DNA from: Mongoliimonas terrestris
GTDB lineage: Bacteria; Pseudomonadota; Alphaproteobacteria; Rhizobiales; Pleomorphomonadaceae
DNA length: 64,000 bases
Assembly: GCF_001927285.1 (NCBI RefSeq)
Contig: NZ_MSIG01000003.1
Location: forward strand, 310,001-374,000
Direction of reading: 5' to 3'
Shown: piece after piece, positions 19,601 through 28,918 of the stretch
Numbering within the stretch: the stretch's first letter is position 1
How the letters are laid out: every line of letters begins with the position of its first letter
Made by a program: the position numbers and the translations under genes
Notes under the pieces: generated by a model
Seen by the model: the letters and a program-made list of their open reading frames with translations, nothing else
What the model was told of the DNA's origin: nothing
Database searches by the model: none

Positions 19601-20138
19601 TGTCCACGCTCTCCGGCGAGGCGCCCGTGTAGTTGACCGTCACGGTCACCACCGGCCGGTCCACGTCCGGCAACTCGCGGATCTCGATGCCGTTGAGCGC
19701 CGCAAGCCCCGCCACGATCACCAGCATGTTGATGACGAGCGCCAGCACCGGCCGGCGCACGAACAGCGCCGTGAAGGCCGACGCCCGGCTCGGCGTCGGT
19801 GCCGCCCCGTCATGCCCGCCCCCATGGCCGCCACCGTGGCCGGACCCACCGCCGTGGCCCGATCCGCCCGAGCCGGACCCGTCACCGCCGTCGGCGTCAG
19901 CATCCCGGCCGCCAGCCTGGTCCCCACCGGTCGCATCCGGCACCCGGTCCGACATCCCGTTCGGCAGCCCGTCCGTCGCCCCGTTCGGCGCTTCGCCCGT
20001 CGCCCGGTTCGCCACCTCGTCGGGCGGCCCGTTCGGCGCTTGCCCGTCCGCGCCCTCTCGCGCCGGCATGTCCGCAGGCTGCATGTCGGAAGTCGTTCGC
20101 ATGTCGCCGTCCTGCATATGGGGAGCCTGCGTGGTCAT
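16614..20138 (-). CDS. RND multidrug efflux permease (HAE1/AcrB family) with His/Gly-rich N-terminal extension
   Basis: 1174 residues from the ATG at 20136-20138, which has AGGAAGGA nine bases upstream; a longer frame would overlap the adaptor gene. The body is a normal 12-segment RND pump: PDVDRPVVTVTVNYTGAS after the first helix, and the proton-relay Asp pair Asp515-Asp516 in LVVDDAIVVLENIVRR. It exports hydrophobic compounds or drugs in a tripartite complex with the adaptor encoded upstream. Unusual are about 120 residues before the first membrane helix, rich in Asn-Gly, Asp-Gly and then GSGHGGGSGHGGGHGGGH (residues 93-109). AcrB homologues have about ten residues there. No outer-membrane factor gene is adjacent. 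Confidence 0.88.
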   Translation of the reverse strand: MTTQAPHMQDGDMRTTSDMQPADMPAREGADGQAPNGPPDEVANRATGEAPNGATDGLPNGMSDRVPDATGGDQAGGRDADADGGDGSGSGGSGHGGGSGHGGGHGGGHDGAAPTPSRASAFTALFVRRPVLALVINMLVIVAGLAALNGIEIRELPDVDRPVVTVTVNYTGASPESVDSEITAEVESAASRVSGVSSISGQSQFGRSRVTVEFLDSVDLNVAANDLRDAVSRIRNSLPDDIDEPQIVKADADGEAIMRVSVMSDTMTIEELTTLVSERVEDRLAAVNGVADVQVFGDREAIFRIDVDQAALAARGLTIGDLSEALGTVTFDAPAGSLQNSDQSLVVRADARLVRPEEIGNLLLNATTRVRDVAEVTLGPDIRSSQLRVNGRIGVGLGIVRAAQSNTIEISEGVRAAVEELRPTLPEGVDLLVTSDDALFIQGALHEVEIALALGVAIVVAVIWLFLADWRATLIPTLTIPVSLIGTLAAMWIVGFSINILTLLALVLATGLVVDDAIVVLENIVRRRAMGMKPRAAAVLGTTEVFFAVLATTATLAAVFVPISFLPGTAGGLFREFGFVLAIAVGISSVTALTFGPMLAAKLLPDVSDTPERRSLAGRILDGIGGALARLYMGILRACLAAPIVVLAVCLAFGGAAWIAFGALPQELTPREDRGVVLMSVSAPQGVSIDYTGRQMDRINAILQGYLENGEGRAVFSIAGRGGNVNSGFVVLTLADWAERTRSQQDIANEINARVTRIPGVRAFAISPNSLGIRGGGQGLRFAVLGPDYAGLATAADDLMAAMEARADVFRGVRLDYQTTQPQLSVEIDRDRAQDLGVSIEGLGVALQAVLDGREIAEVTAGDRSIPVKLMATRNPLNDPKDLENVFVRTGDGRMVPISAIATIREEAVAPSLAREGQQRAVPITSELVGETALQGALEEVRLIAADVLPAGYRIEPLGEAATLEETSGGLAMTFGFAIVVILLVLAAQFESFIAALIIIATVPFGLAAAVFAILFTGGTLNLYSQIGLVMLVGIMAKNGILIVEFANQLRDEGMGVRRAIEEACRIRLRPVMMTMIATIVGAVPLVLAFGAGAEARVALGWVLVGGLGFATVFTLFLTPVVYLLLAGFTKPRTAEEARLERELREAEAIGLVEEREGENGVGMRGRGGMVPAE

Positions 20139-20154
20139 CGGCGGACGTCCTTCC

Positions 20155-21453
20155 TCAGGAGCGGCGCGGCGGCGCGGCGGTTGCGTCGGCGGGTCCGGCG
20201 CCCGGTTGTCCGGCCGGCACCGCCTCGATGCCGGCCGGCGCTGCGCCCGCGTCCGCCACGGCGGCACCCGGCCGGAGGCGCTGCACGCCTTCCACCACCA
20301 CCGTGTCGCCGAGCGCCAGTGCGCCTTCCACCAGCACCTGATCGGCGGTGCGCTCCAGAATGGTGACGCCGACGCGCGTCACCTTGGCGTCCTCGACCCG
20401 CCACACGTAGGAACCGTCGCGGTCCCACTGCACGGCGAGCGCCGGCACGGCCACGTGGCGGTCGCCGGAAAAGCGCAGCGTGACGAGGAAGGACATGCCG
20501 GGCCGGAGCGCGTCGTTGGCGTTGTCCAGCCGCGCCTGCACCACCAGCGTCCGGCTGTCCGCCTCCACCCGGCTGCCGAGCGCCGACACGGTGCCCTCGA
20601 AGGTCTCGCCCGGGCGAGAGGGCGTCACCGCGTCCATCCCGTCGCCGAGCTGCACCTTGGCCGCGTAGGCCTCCGGAATGCGGAATTCCACCTTCAGCAC
20701 CGATCGGTCGTCCACGGTCGCGATCGCGGTGCTGTCCGACACCATGTCGCCCACCTCCACGTCGGTGAGGCCGACGACCCCGGCGAACGGCGCCTTCACG
20801 GCCCGTCGCTCCAGGTTCAGCCGCGCCTCGCGCACGGCGAGTTCGGCGGACGCCAGCTCCGAACGGGCCGTGTCGCGCTCCACCGACGAAATGGAATTGT
20901 TGGCGGCGAGCCGCTCGTAGCGCTCCACCTTGGCGCGCGCATCGGCGAGCGTCACCTCGGCCCGCGCGAGGGCGATCTGCTCGGCGTCGTCGTCGAGCCG
21001 CACCAGCACCGCGTCGGCCGCCACGCGCTCGCCGGGGCGGAACAGGATCTCGTCCACCATGCCGGCCGTCCGCGGGAACACCGTCACGGTCCGGTCCGCC
21101 TCGGCCGTGCCGATCGCCGACACCCGGTCGTTGGTCACCGCCTCGGTGGCCGCGCTGGTGGTCACCGGCGAGGGGCCGCTCGGCCCACGCCCGCCGCCAC
21201 CTTGGCCGCCGCCTTGTCCGCCACCGCCCTGGCGGGCCTGCTGGCCGCCGCCGGGCGCGCCGCCCTGGCGGTTGCCGCCCTGTCCGGGCGCCGCATCCGT
21301 TGCGGCGGTCTCGGCCGGTGCGGCCGGCAGCACGGCCTCCGGCACGCCGTACGACACAAGCCGCTCCCGCGCGCTCGGGTCGACGAAGATCCACCCGTAG
21401 ATCGCCGCGACGGCCAGGGCGATGACGATGAGACCCTGTTTCCAGGCTGCCAT
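20155..21453 (-). CDS. RND efflux periplasmic adaptor subunit (membrane fusion protein)
   Basis: 432 residues. An N-terminal membrane anchor (residues 5-24) is followed by an Ala/Pro then Gly/Gln-rich linker (about 40-95, with GGGQGGGQGGGGRGPSG). The adaptor core follows: TVTVFPRTAGMVDEILFRPG (barrel-sandwich half), a helical hairpin around 160-215, AVKAPFAGVVGLTDVEVGD (second lipoyl half), then beta-barrel and membrane-proximal domains. It bridges the RND pump to an outer-membrane channel. The pump gene starts 16 bases after its stop. It is divergent from the DUF2585 gene; no local regulator gene is present, and I see no convincing operator in the 220-base gap. Confidence 0.87.
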   Translation of the reverse strand: MAAWKQGLIVIALAVAAIYGWIFVDPSARERLVSYGVPEAVLPAAPAETAATDAAPGQGGNRQGGAPGGGQQARQGGGGQGGGQGGGGRGPSGPSPVTTSAATEAVTNDRVSAIGTAEADRTVTVFPRTAGMVDEILFRPGERVAADAVLVRLDDDAEQIALARAEVTLADARAKVERYERLAANNSISSVERDTARSELASAELAVREARLNLERRAVKAPFAGVVGLTDVEVGDMVSDSTAIATVDDRSVLKVEFRIPEAYAAKVQLGDGMDAVTPSRPGETFEGTVSALGSRVEADSRTLVVQARLDNANDALRPGMSFLVTLRFSGDRHVAVPALAVQWDRDGSYVWRVEDAKVTRVGVTILERTADQVLVEGALALGDTVVVEGVQRLRPGAAVADAGAAPAGIEAVPAGQPGAGPADATAAPPRRS

Positions 21454-21673
21454 GGAGGACGTGTCCTTGGTTGCGTTCGGAGGTCAGTACGAGAACGCGG
21501 CCACAACCGGATTGGTCGCACCGCACCATGGCCCTTGATTAGGGGAGCCCCGGCCGGTGGAAAACCTCGGAAAGTGTAAGGGACTGTATCACCGCCCGTC
21601 TTCCCTTGGTGGAAGCGTTCACTTCGTCGTGAGACATTTGAAACGACACATATTTCCTCAGGGTGACTCGCGC

Positions 21674-22264
21674 ATGACCTTCCTCCTCGACCGCCTCCAG
21701 GGCCGCGCGTCCGCCGGCTTCTGGACGGCGGTCGCCCTCGGCCTCACGGCGCTCACCGCCGCCATCCTGTTCGCCATGGGGCGGGAGCCCATCTGCACCT
21801 GCGGCACGGTCAAGCTCTGGGTCGGCGCGGTGGCGAGTTCCGACAACTCCCAGCACCTGACCGACTGGTACACGCCGAGCCACGTGATCCACGGCCTCCT
21901 CTTCTACGGCGTCCTCTGGCTCGTCGCCCGGCGCCTGCCGCTCGGCGCGCGTCTGGCCATCGCCATCGTGGTGGAGGCCGCCTGGGAGATCGTGGAGAAC
22001 TCGCCGGCGGTGATCGAGCGCTACCGCACCCAGACCATCGCGCTCGACTACTTCGGCGACAGCATCCTCAACTCGGTGGCGGACATCGGCGCCATGGCCT
22101 TCGGCTTCTGGCTCGCCGCCCGCCTTCCCGTCTGGGCAAGCGTGGCGCTCGCGATCGCGGCCGAGCTCTTCGTCGGCTTCATGATCCGCGACAACCTCAC
22201 CCTCAACGTCATCATGCTGCTCTGGCCGGTGGAGGCCATCAAGGTCTGGCAGGGCGGCGCCTGA
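21674..22264 (+). CDS. DUF2585 (UPF0314) family integral membrane protein
   Basis: 196 residues from the ATG at 21674; the frame upstream is not conserved-looking. About five membrane segments. Family blocks: [48 protein letters not shown] and [17 protein letters not shown], with conserved acidic residues near the membrane. The family is common in Rhizobiales and related alphaproteobacteria; its function is unknown. It stands alone, divergent from the efflux adaptor gene. Confidence 0.82.
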   Translation: MTFLLDRLQGRASAGFWTAVALGLTALTAAILFAMGREPICTCGTVKLWVGAVASSDNSQHLTDWYTPSHVIHGLLFYGVLWLVARRLPLGARLAIAIVVEAAWEIVENSPAVIERYRTQTIALDYFGDSILNSVADIGAMAFGFWLAARLPVWASVALAIAAELFVGFMIRDNLTLNVIMLLWPVEAIKVWQGGA

Positions 22265-22394
22265 AACCGAGCACGAGCGTAGGCAAGCCCGACGTCACGG
22301 GCCAGGATTGACCCTCCGGACCGGTCGAACCTTCCGCGTCTCAGCCGGTTTTCCATCCGTCAGCCGGTGGGGGCTGTTGACGGAGGCGTTGTTC

Positions 22395-22679
22395 ATGTCC
22401 GAAGCCAAGACCACGACCGATCACGACACGATCCGCAAATGGACCGAAGAGCGCGGCGGCCGCCCGGCCTCCGTGAAGGCCACCCACGAGAAGGACGACG
22501 CCGGCATCCTCCGCATCGACTTCCCCGGCCAGGGCGACGACAGCAAGCTCGACGAGATCTCCTGGGACGACTTCTTCGAAAAGTTCGACGAGTCCGGCCT
22601 CCAGTTCCTCTACCAGGACAAGACCAAGGACGGCTCCACCAGCCGCTTCTTCAAATTCGTCCGCGGCGACGGGAAGTAA
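22395..22679 (+). CDS. Small conserved cytosolic protein of unknown function
   Basis: 94 residues from the ATG at 22395. Sequence features: TIRKWTEERGGRPASVKATH, DDAGILRIDFPGQGDD, ISWDDFFEKFDESGL and a C-terminal LQFLYQDKTKDGSTSRFFKF. This compact acidic protein is widespread in proteobacteria and is often mislabelled as a 1,4-alpha-glucan branching enzyme; no enzymatic motif is present. No signal or membrane segment. It sits alone before a palindrome-rich convergent gap. I cannot assign a function. Confidence 0.75.
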   Translation: MSEAKTTTDHDTIRKWTEERGGRPASVKATHEKDDAGILRIDFPGQGDDSKLDEISWDDFFEKFDESGLQFLYQDKTKDGSTSRFFKFVRGDGK

Positions 22680-23348
22680 GGAGAGGAGGAGGGGAGGCGA
22701 GGGGCCGTGATGATGCGTGACGGGATGATCCGCGGGTCGTGATGATCCGCGTGGCATGATCATGAGCGTGGCGAGACAATGAGCGGCATCTCACCACCCC
22801 CCACCACCCGCCCGCGCACCCTCGTCATGGTCCGCGCAGGCGGACCACCCACGCATTCGGGGCGCCGGAAAAGAAAAGCGTGGCTGGTCCGCCTTCGCGG
22901 ACCATGACGATGGAGGGGTCACCAGCCGCGCAACACCCCGGCGAAGCACCCTGGCGCAACCCACCCCCGGCGAAGCACCACAGCTCAACCCACCCCCGGC
23001 TCAACCCATCCCGGGCACAACCCATCCCGTCATCCCGACGAAAGTCGGGATCCAACCGACCGTGGTCCCACCCAGCCGGCACGACTGAACGCACCGCCGG
23101 TTGCACCCCGGCTTTCGCCAGGGTGACGTTCTGGACAACCGAAGGCGCTTCCTCCCCGAACCGTCTCCCGCGCGACATCGCACCCACGATCGTCATGGTC
23201 CGCGCAGGCGGACCACCCACGCATTCGGTAACGCGGATAGAAAAGCATGGGTGGTCCGCCTGCGCGGACCATGACGTTCGCGCGTGTCGGAGAGCAGGCG
23301 GCGACGACCTCTACGGGCCGTCCGCACCCAACCCCCGCTACCCACCCC
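22680..23348. repeat. Intergenic palindrome cluster (two nested palindromes and one inverted REP-like pair)
   Basis: No gene in 669 bases between convergent stops. Nested palindromes at 22825-22907 and 23193-23274 each consist of TCATGGTCCGC...GCGGACCA facing a mirrored TGGTCCGC...GCGGACCATGA. Each half is itself a hairpin with an 8-bp stem, and the two halves pair with each other. Between them lies a second family: a GTCATCCC-type hairpin with a GAAA loop at 23029-23054 and its inverted relative at 23104-23127. A short CACCCCCGGC-type repeat occurs at about 22940-23010. These look like REP/BIME elements. Confidence 0.8.
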
Positions 23349-23885
23349 TCACGCCAGCTTGCGCAGCCATGGCCGGGTGCCGGCCGGCACCTCGTCGCCG
23401 GCGCCGGGCTGGTAGTAGTGCTTCGGCGCCGGGTCGCGGCCTTCCGTGAGATACCGACGCGTCAGCGCGTGGGTCACCGCGAAGGCGGTGAAGCCCACGC
23501 GGCGCATGTGGGTGATCTGGTCGATCAGCACGTTGCCCACCGCCCGGATCTCGCCGGCAAACCCGTGGCGCTTCAGCAGCGCCGCGTGGCTGAAGCCGCG
23601 GCCGTCGGCGAACTTCGGGAAGTCGATGGCGATCGCCGTCAGCCGGTCCAGATGCGGCACCAGCGGCGCCACCCGGTCGGCCGGCTCGATCAGCACGCCC
23701 ACCGGCCGGTTGCCGAGCGCGCCGGCCTCCGCGTCCGCAAGAAAGCGCCCGACCGACAGGAAGACCTTGCCGTCCGCCGGGATGATCTCGTCGTCGGCGA
23801 GCCGGCGCCAGTCGTCCGGCACGAAATGCCCGGCGCGGAACACGTCGGCAGGGGTTGTGTCGATGGTGGTGGCCTGGATGGTCAT
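23349..23885 (-). CDS. DUF934 family protein, associated with sulfite reduction
   Basis: 178 residues from the ATG at 23883-23885, five bases after the cysH stop. Blocks VFLSVGRFLADAEAGALGNR, VGVLIEPADRVAPLVPHLDRL, IAIDFPKFADGRGFSHAALL and the C-terminal RYLTEGRDPAPKHYYQPG are typical of DUF934, a cytosolic family found almost always next to cysI and cysH in proteobacteria. It is thought to assist assimilatory sulfite reduction; the biochemical role is not established. Last gene of the DUF2849-cysI-cysH-DUF934 block. Confidence 0.88.
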   Translation of the reverse strand: MTIQATTIDTTPADVFRAGHFVPDDWRRLADDEIIPADGKVFLSVGRFLADAEAGALGNRPVGVLIEPADRVAPLVPHLDRLTAIAIDFPKFADGRGFSHAALLKRHGFAGEIRAVGNVLIDQITHMRRVGFTAFAVTHALTRRYLTEGRDPAPKHYYQPGAGDEVPAGTRPWLRKLA

Positions 23886-23890
23886 GTCCG

Positions 23891-24638
23891 TCAGATCCCG
23901 CTGCCGAAGGCTTCGCGGCCGGCAAGGCCGAGGTGGATGCCGCATTCCGTCTTGGCCTTGCCGCGCCAGCGGCCGGCCCGCTCGTCCTCGCCCTCGGCCA
24001 CCCGGTCGGTGCAGGGCATGCAGCCGATCGACCGGTAGCCGTCGGCCACCAGCGGATGGGCCGGCAGGTCGTGCGCGACCCGGTAGGCCTCCACATCCCG
24101 GGAGGTCCAGCCGGCGAGCGGGTTCACCTTCAGCTTGTCGCCGTCCGCCTCGAAGAGGGCAAGGTTCGCCCGCGTCTCCGCCTGGTGGCGCTTGCGCCCG
24201 GTGATCCAGCAATCGAAGCCCGTGAGCGACAGCGCCAGCGGCTCCACCTTGCGCACGCCGCAGCAGGCGTCGGTGTCGCGGTACCAGAGCGTGCCCTCCG
24301 GATCGACGGCCGCCAGCCGCGCCGGCTCCGGCTTCACCGAGCGCACGTCGGTGAGGCCGAGGCGCGCCACCAGCGCGTCCCGGTGGCGCAGCGTCTCGCC
24401 GAAGAGCTTGCCGGTGTCGACGAAGATCACCGGCGTCGCCGGATCGATGGTCGCCACCATGTGGAGGAGCACGGCGCTGTCGGCGCCGAACGAGGAGACG
24501 AGCGCAAGGCCCGCGCCGAAGTGGTCGCGGGCGAGCCTCAGCACCGCTTCCGCGCCGAGCCCGTCGGCGCGCGCCGTCAGCGCCCGCGCCTCCGCCTTCA
24601 GGGCGTCGCTCGCAAGCCCCGCGCCGATGTCGAGAGCG

Positions 24639-24649
<11 letters not shown>
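23891..24649 (-). CDS. cysH: Phosphoadenylyl/adenylyl-sulfate reductase CysH
   Basis: 252 residues. The enzyme reduces activated sulfate (APS or PAPS) to sulfite in cysteine biosynthesis, with thioredoxin as donor. Visible motifs: SSFGADSAVLLHMVATID (PP-loop), VDTGKLFGETLRHRD, the cysteine pair in DTDACCGVRKVEPL, the second pair IGCMPCTDR and the C-terminal catalytic ECGIHL. The CC plus CxxC set ligates a 4Fe-4S cluster and marks the APS-reductase type of bacteria, so APS is the likelier substrate. It overlaps the cysI 3' end by 11 bases. Confidence 0.9.
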
Positions 24650-26294
<1,645 letters not shown>

Positions 26295-26342
26295 GGGCGG
26301 CAACTCGGACTGGAGATCGGGCGGCGTGGAACGGCGGACGGG

Positions 26343-26645
26343 TCAGGCGACGTAGGGCTTCAGGTCGGCGCGGTAGTCCGCCTTCACCGTGGGGCCGAAG
26401 GCGCGGATGCGTTCGCGCAGCTTCACCGGCACCACCTTGCCGTCGGCGGCGGTCACGTCGATCAGCGCCACGTCCACCACCACGGCGGCTTTCACGTCGG
26501 CGAGCGCCGCCGCGTGGGCGGCCTCGGCGCCGGCCTTGTCGGCGAGCACGCCCGCCGCGTTCACGTCCCGCGCCCAGGCGCCGTCCGCGGTGCGGAACAC
26601 CACGTCTCCACTGATGAGGTCGTTGGCGGTGACGATTTGCGGCAT
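26343..26645 (-). CDS. DUF2849 family small protein, sulfite reductase-associated
   Basis: 100 residues from the ATG at 26643-26645. MPQIVTANDLISGDVVFRT, GAWARDVNAAGVLADKAGA and the C-terminal RIRAFGPTVKADYRADLKPY match DUF2849, a cytosolic family nearly always placed just before cysI in alphaproteobacteria. Often a sirohaem synthase gene precedes it; here there is none, and the next gene upstream is divergent. It is the first gene of the sulfur block, 48 bases before the cysI start. Function unknown. Confidence 0.85.
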   Translation of the reverse strand: MPQIVTANDLISGDVVFRTADGAWARDVNAAGVLADKAGAEAAHAAALADVKAAVVVDVALIDVTAADGKVVPVKLRERIRAFGPTVKADYRADLKPYVA

Positions 26646-26967
26646 GAACGGTCTCGTCGGCTGCGGATGCGTGGCTTCAAACGACAGACATACGCGATCC
26701 GGCCGCACTTTGCGGCGTCGCACTTTCTAATTCTTCAAAACGGGGCGGAAAGCGTTTCCGCATCGCAGCGTCCCCTTGGAAAGCCGGGCGCAAGGCCGGC
26801 CGCGGCCTCCGGGCGCGGTCAATCGGCTCATCGGAGGTGTCCGCATCGCCGACTTCGCGCAAAAATCGCGGTTTATGGCAGGAATCGAAACAAATCGAAG
26901 GATCGCCTTCATGTCGGGTTCAGGCCTGACGCGTAGCATAAGACTAAAGACTGCGAGGAAGACGGTC
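26646..26967. other. Divergent promoter region between DUF2849-cysI and the BLUF-like gene
   Basis: 322 bases with no gene. The AT-richest parts are 26715-26745 (TTCTAATTCTTCAAAA) and 26865-26950, likely to contain the two promoters. I see no riboswitch fold or clear regulator palindrome. Confidence 0.4.
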
Positions 26968-27519
26968 ATGTACTTGCACAGGCTGGTCTACTACAGCGAA
27001 AACAAGATCCGGGAGCTCGGCCTTCCCCTGGCAAAAGAGCTGAAGGCGATCGTCGCCTCCGGCCTGAAGAACAACCCCGCTGCCGGCGTCACCGGCGTGC
27101 TCGGCTTCAACGAGCAGTATTTCGTCGGTGTCATCGAAGGTGATCGGCGACGTCTGTCCTCGCTTCTGGTGCGGATCGCCCGCGACAAGCGCACCGCCAA
27201 CCTGACGATTCTGGCCGCTGGAACAATCGACGAACGGAAGTTCGACGAATGGACGTCCTTCTACGCCGGTCATTCGGAGATCATCGACCGGCTCTACTTG
27301 CGCTACGGGCTGACCCAGGGCCTCGATCCCGGCCGGATGAGCGCCGACAGCCTGAGCGGCCTCCTCGCCGACTTCGCCAAGCTGGACAACGGCCAGCAGG
27401 CGCGCCCGCCCGCGCCGGCCGCTTCCGCCGGCGAGCCGAGCGAGGTCATCAAGGTCACGCCGGTGTTCGGCAACCAGAGCCTCGACGGCCGCAAGCCGCT
27501 GGAGACGATCGCCCGCTGA
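26968..27519 (+). CDS. BLUF-domain-like protein with degenerate photoactive site
   Basis: 183 residues from the ATG at 26968 (MYLHRLVYYSE). Residues 1-95 follow the BLUF fold (blue light sensing using FAD): Tyr8 in RLVYYS; the Asn stretch KNNPAAGVTGVL at about 37-48, which aligns without gaps to the NNPANGITGLL motif of Slr1694; then YFVGVIEGDRRRL and RKFDEWTSFYAGH. At the position of the essential flavin-contacting Gln (FLQVLEG in Slr1694) this protein has Gly (FVGVIEG), and the Met after the conserved Trp is Ser. FAD binding may remain, but the normal photocycle should not. The C-terminal 85 residues are Pro/Ala-rich with no output domain. No partner gene is adjacent. Confidence 0.8.
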   Translation: MYLHRLVYYSENKIRELGLPLAKELKAIVASGLKNNPAAGVTGVLGFNEQYFVGVIEGDRRRLSSLLVRIARDKRTANLTILAAGTIDERKFDEWTSFYAGHSEIIDRLYLRYGLTQGLDPGRMSADSLSGLLADFAKLDNGQQARPPAPAASAGEPSEVIKVTPVFGNQSLDGRKPLETIAR

Positions 27520-27531
27520 CGGCCTTGGTCC

Positions 27532-28827
27532 TCAGATCCGGTCGCGAAGCGCGAACCAACTCATGGCCGCGACGAGCGTCGGCCAGCGCATCAGCGTCCC
27601 GCCCGGAAACGGCGGGCAGGGGATGTCCGCGAAGGCGTCGAACCGCTCCGTCACACCGCGGATGGCCTCCGCCAGCACATGGCCGGCGAAGGGCGCCAGC
27701 ATCACGCCCTGGCCCGAATAGCCGGCCGCCACCCACACGTTGGGCTTCGGCCGGCGCACGTAGGGCAGCCGGTTGACCGTGATGCCGAGTGTGCCGCCCC
27801 AGGCATAGTCCACCGGCACGGTCTTCAGGCGCGGGTAGATGGCGGTCATGTGCCGCGTCACGAACTTCGCCACGTCCTTGGGAAACTTCGGCGTGAAGGT
27901 CTCGCCGCCGCCGAACAGGAGACGCCGGTCCGGCGTCTGGCGCCAGTAGTAGACCACGAAGCGCGTGTCGCTCGCCGCCTCGTTGCCGGGGATGAGATCC
28001 GCCTCCAGCGGCGCCGTGGTCAGGATGAAGTTGTTGAGCGGCATCACCCGCGCGTCGGTCTCCGGGTCGAGCCCGCCGAGATAGCCGTTGCCGGCCAGCA
28101 CCAGCGTGTCCGCCGTCACCGTGCCGCCGGGCGTCGTCACCGTCACCTTGGCGCCGTGGCGGATCGAGAGCGCCCGGCTGTCCTCGTGGATGATGGCGCC
28201 CGCCTCGCGCGCCGCCTTGGCGAGCCCGAGCGCGAACTTCAGCGGGTGCAGGTGCCCGCCCTTCGGGTCCAGCGTCGCCGCGTGGTAGACGTCCGTGCCC
28301 AGCCGCTGGGCCGTCTCGGCCTTGTCGAGGAAGCGGATCGGCCCGAGTCCCCAGTGCTTCGTCAGGTGGTCCGCCTCGCGCCTGGCCTCGTCGACCCAGC
28401 GCGGTTTGTGGATGCCGTGGATCAGCCCGTCGGCAAGGTCCACCGCCATCCCGTGATCGCGGATCAGCGCTCGCTGGAAATGCCAGGCCTCGTCGGCGAG
28501 CGCCATCAGCCGCCGCGCCGCGGGCTCGCCCAGGCGCGCCGCCATCCAGTCCGGATCGCGCCGATGGCCGGTGTGGATCTGCCCGCCGTTCCGCCCGGAG
28601 GCGCCCCAGCCCACCTTGTTGGCCTCCAGCACCACCACGTCGTAGCCGGCCCGCGCCAGCGTCAGCGCCGCCGACAGCCCCGTATACCCCGCCCCGATCA
28701 CGCACACATCCGCCGACCGCGCGCCCTTCAGCGGCGGATGCCCCGGCATGTACCCGGCACTCGCCGCATACCAGGACGCCGCATGCGGCGCCCGCCCCTC
28801 AGGCGGCATGAAAGCCGTCGGCATCAT
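27532..28827 (-). CDS. puuB: FAD-dependent amine oxidoreductase (gamma-glutamylputrescine oxidase-like, PuuB)
   Basis: 431 residues from the ATG at 28825-28827 (a second ATG follows immediately); the upstream open frame runs into repeats. A DAO-fold flavoprotein: dinucleotide motif DVCVIGAGYTGLSAALTLA near 40-58, GWGASGRNGGQIHTG, and the C-terminal GGTLGITVNRLPYVRRP followed by VAAGYSGQGVMLAPFAG. This pattern is typical of PuuB, which oxidises gamma-glutamylputrescine to the aldehyde with release of ammonia and peroxide. It lies in the same orientation as puuA and the aminotransferase, separated from the latter by the palindromic array, so it may have its own promoter. Confidence 0.8.
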   Translation of the reverse strand: MMPTAFMPPEGRAPHAASWYAASAGYMPGHPPLKGARSADVCVIGAGYTGLSAALTLARAGYDVVVLEANKVGWGASGRNGGQIHTGHRRDPDWMAARLGEPAARRLMALADEAWHFQRALIRDHGMAVDLADGLIHGIHKPRWVDEARREADHLTKHWGLGPIRFLDKAETAQRLGTDVYHAATLDPKGGHLHPLKFALGLAKAAREAGAIIHEDSRALSIRHGAKVTVTTPGGTVTADTLVLAGNGYLGGLDPETDARVMPLNNFILTTAPLEADLIPGNEAASDTRFVVYYWRQTPDRRLLFGGGETFTPKFPKDVAKFVTRHMTAIYPRLKTVPVDYAWGGTLGITVNRLPYVRRPKPNVWVAAGYSGQGVMLAPFAGHVLAEAIRGVTERFDAFADIPCPPFPGGTLMRWPTLVAAMSWFALRDRI

Positions 28828-28918
28828 GGAAACACCATCCGTGCGCTGCGAGCAGAAGCGGCCGCGCCCATGCCGACGCCCGCCAGCAAACGCGATCGCG
28901 CCCCCACACCCTCCGCCG

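Noticed and set aside
17334..20366. A 1010-codon plus-strand open frame opposite the RND pump
   Set aside because: His/Arg/Ala-rich, with no recognisable motif; the minus strand encodes a full RND transporter.
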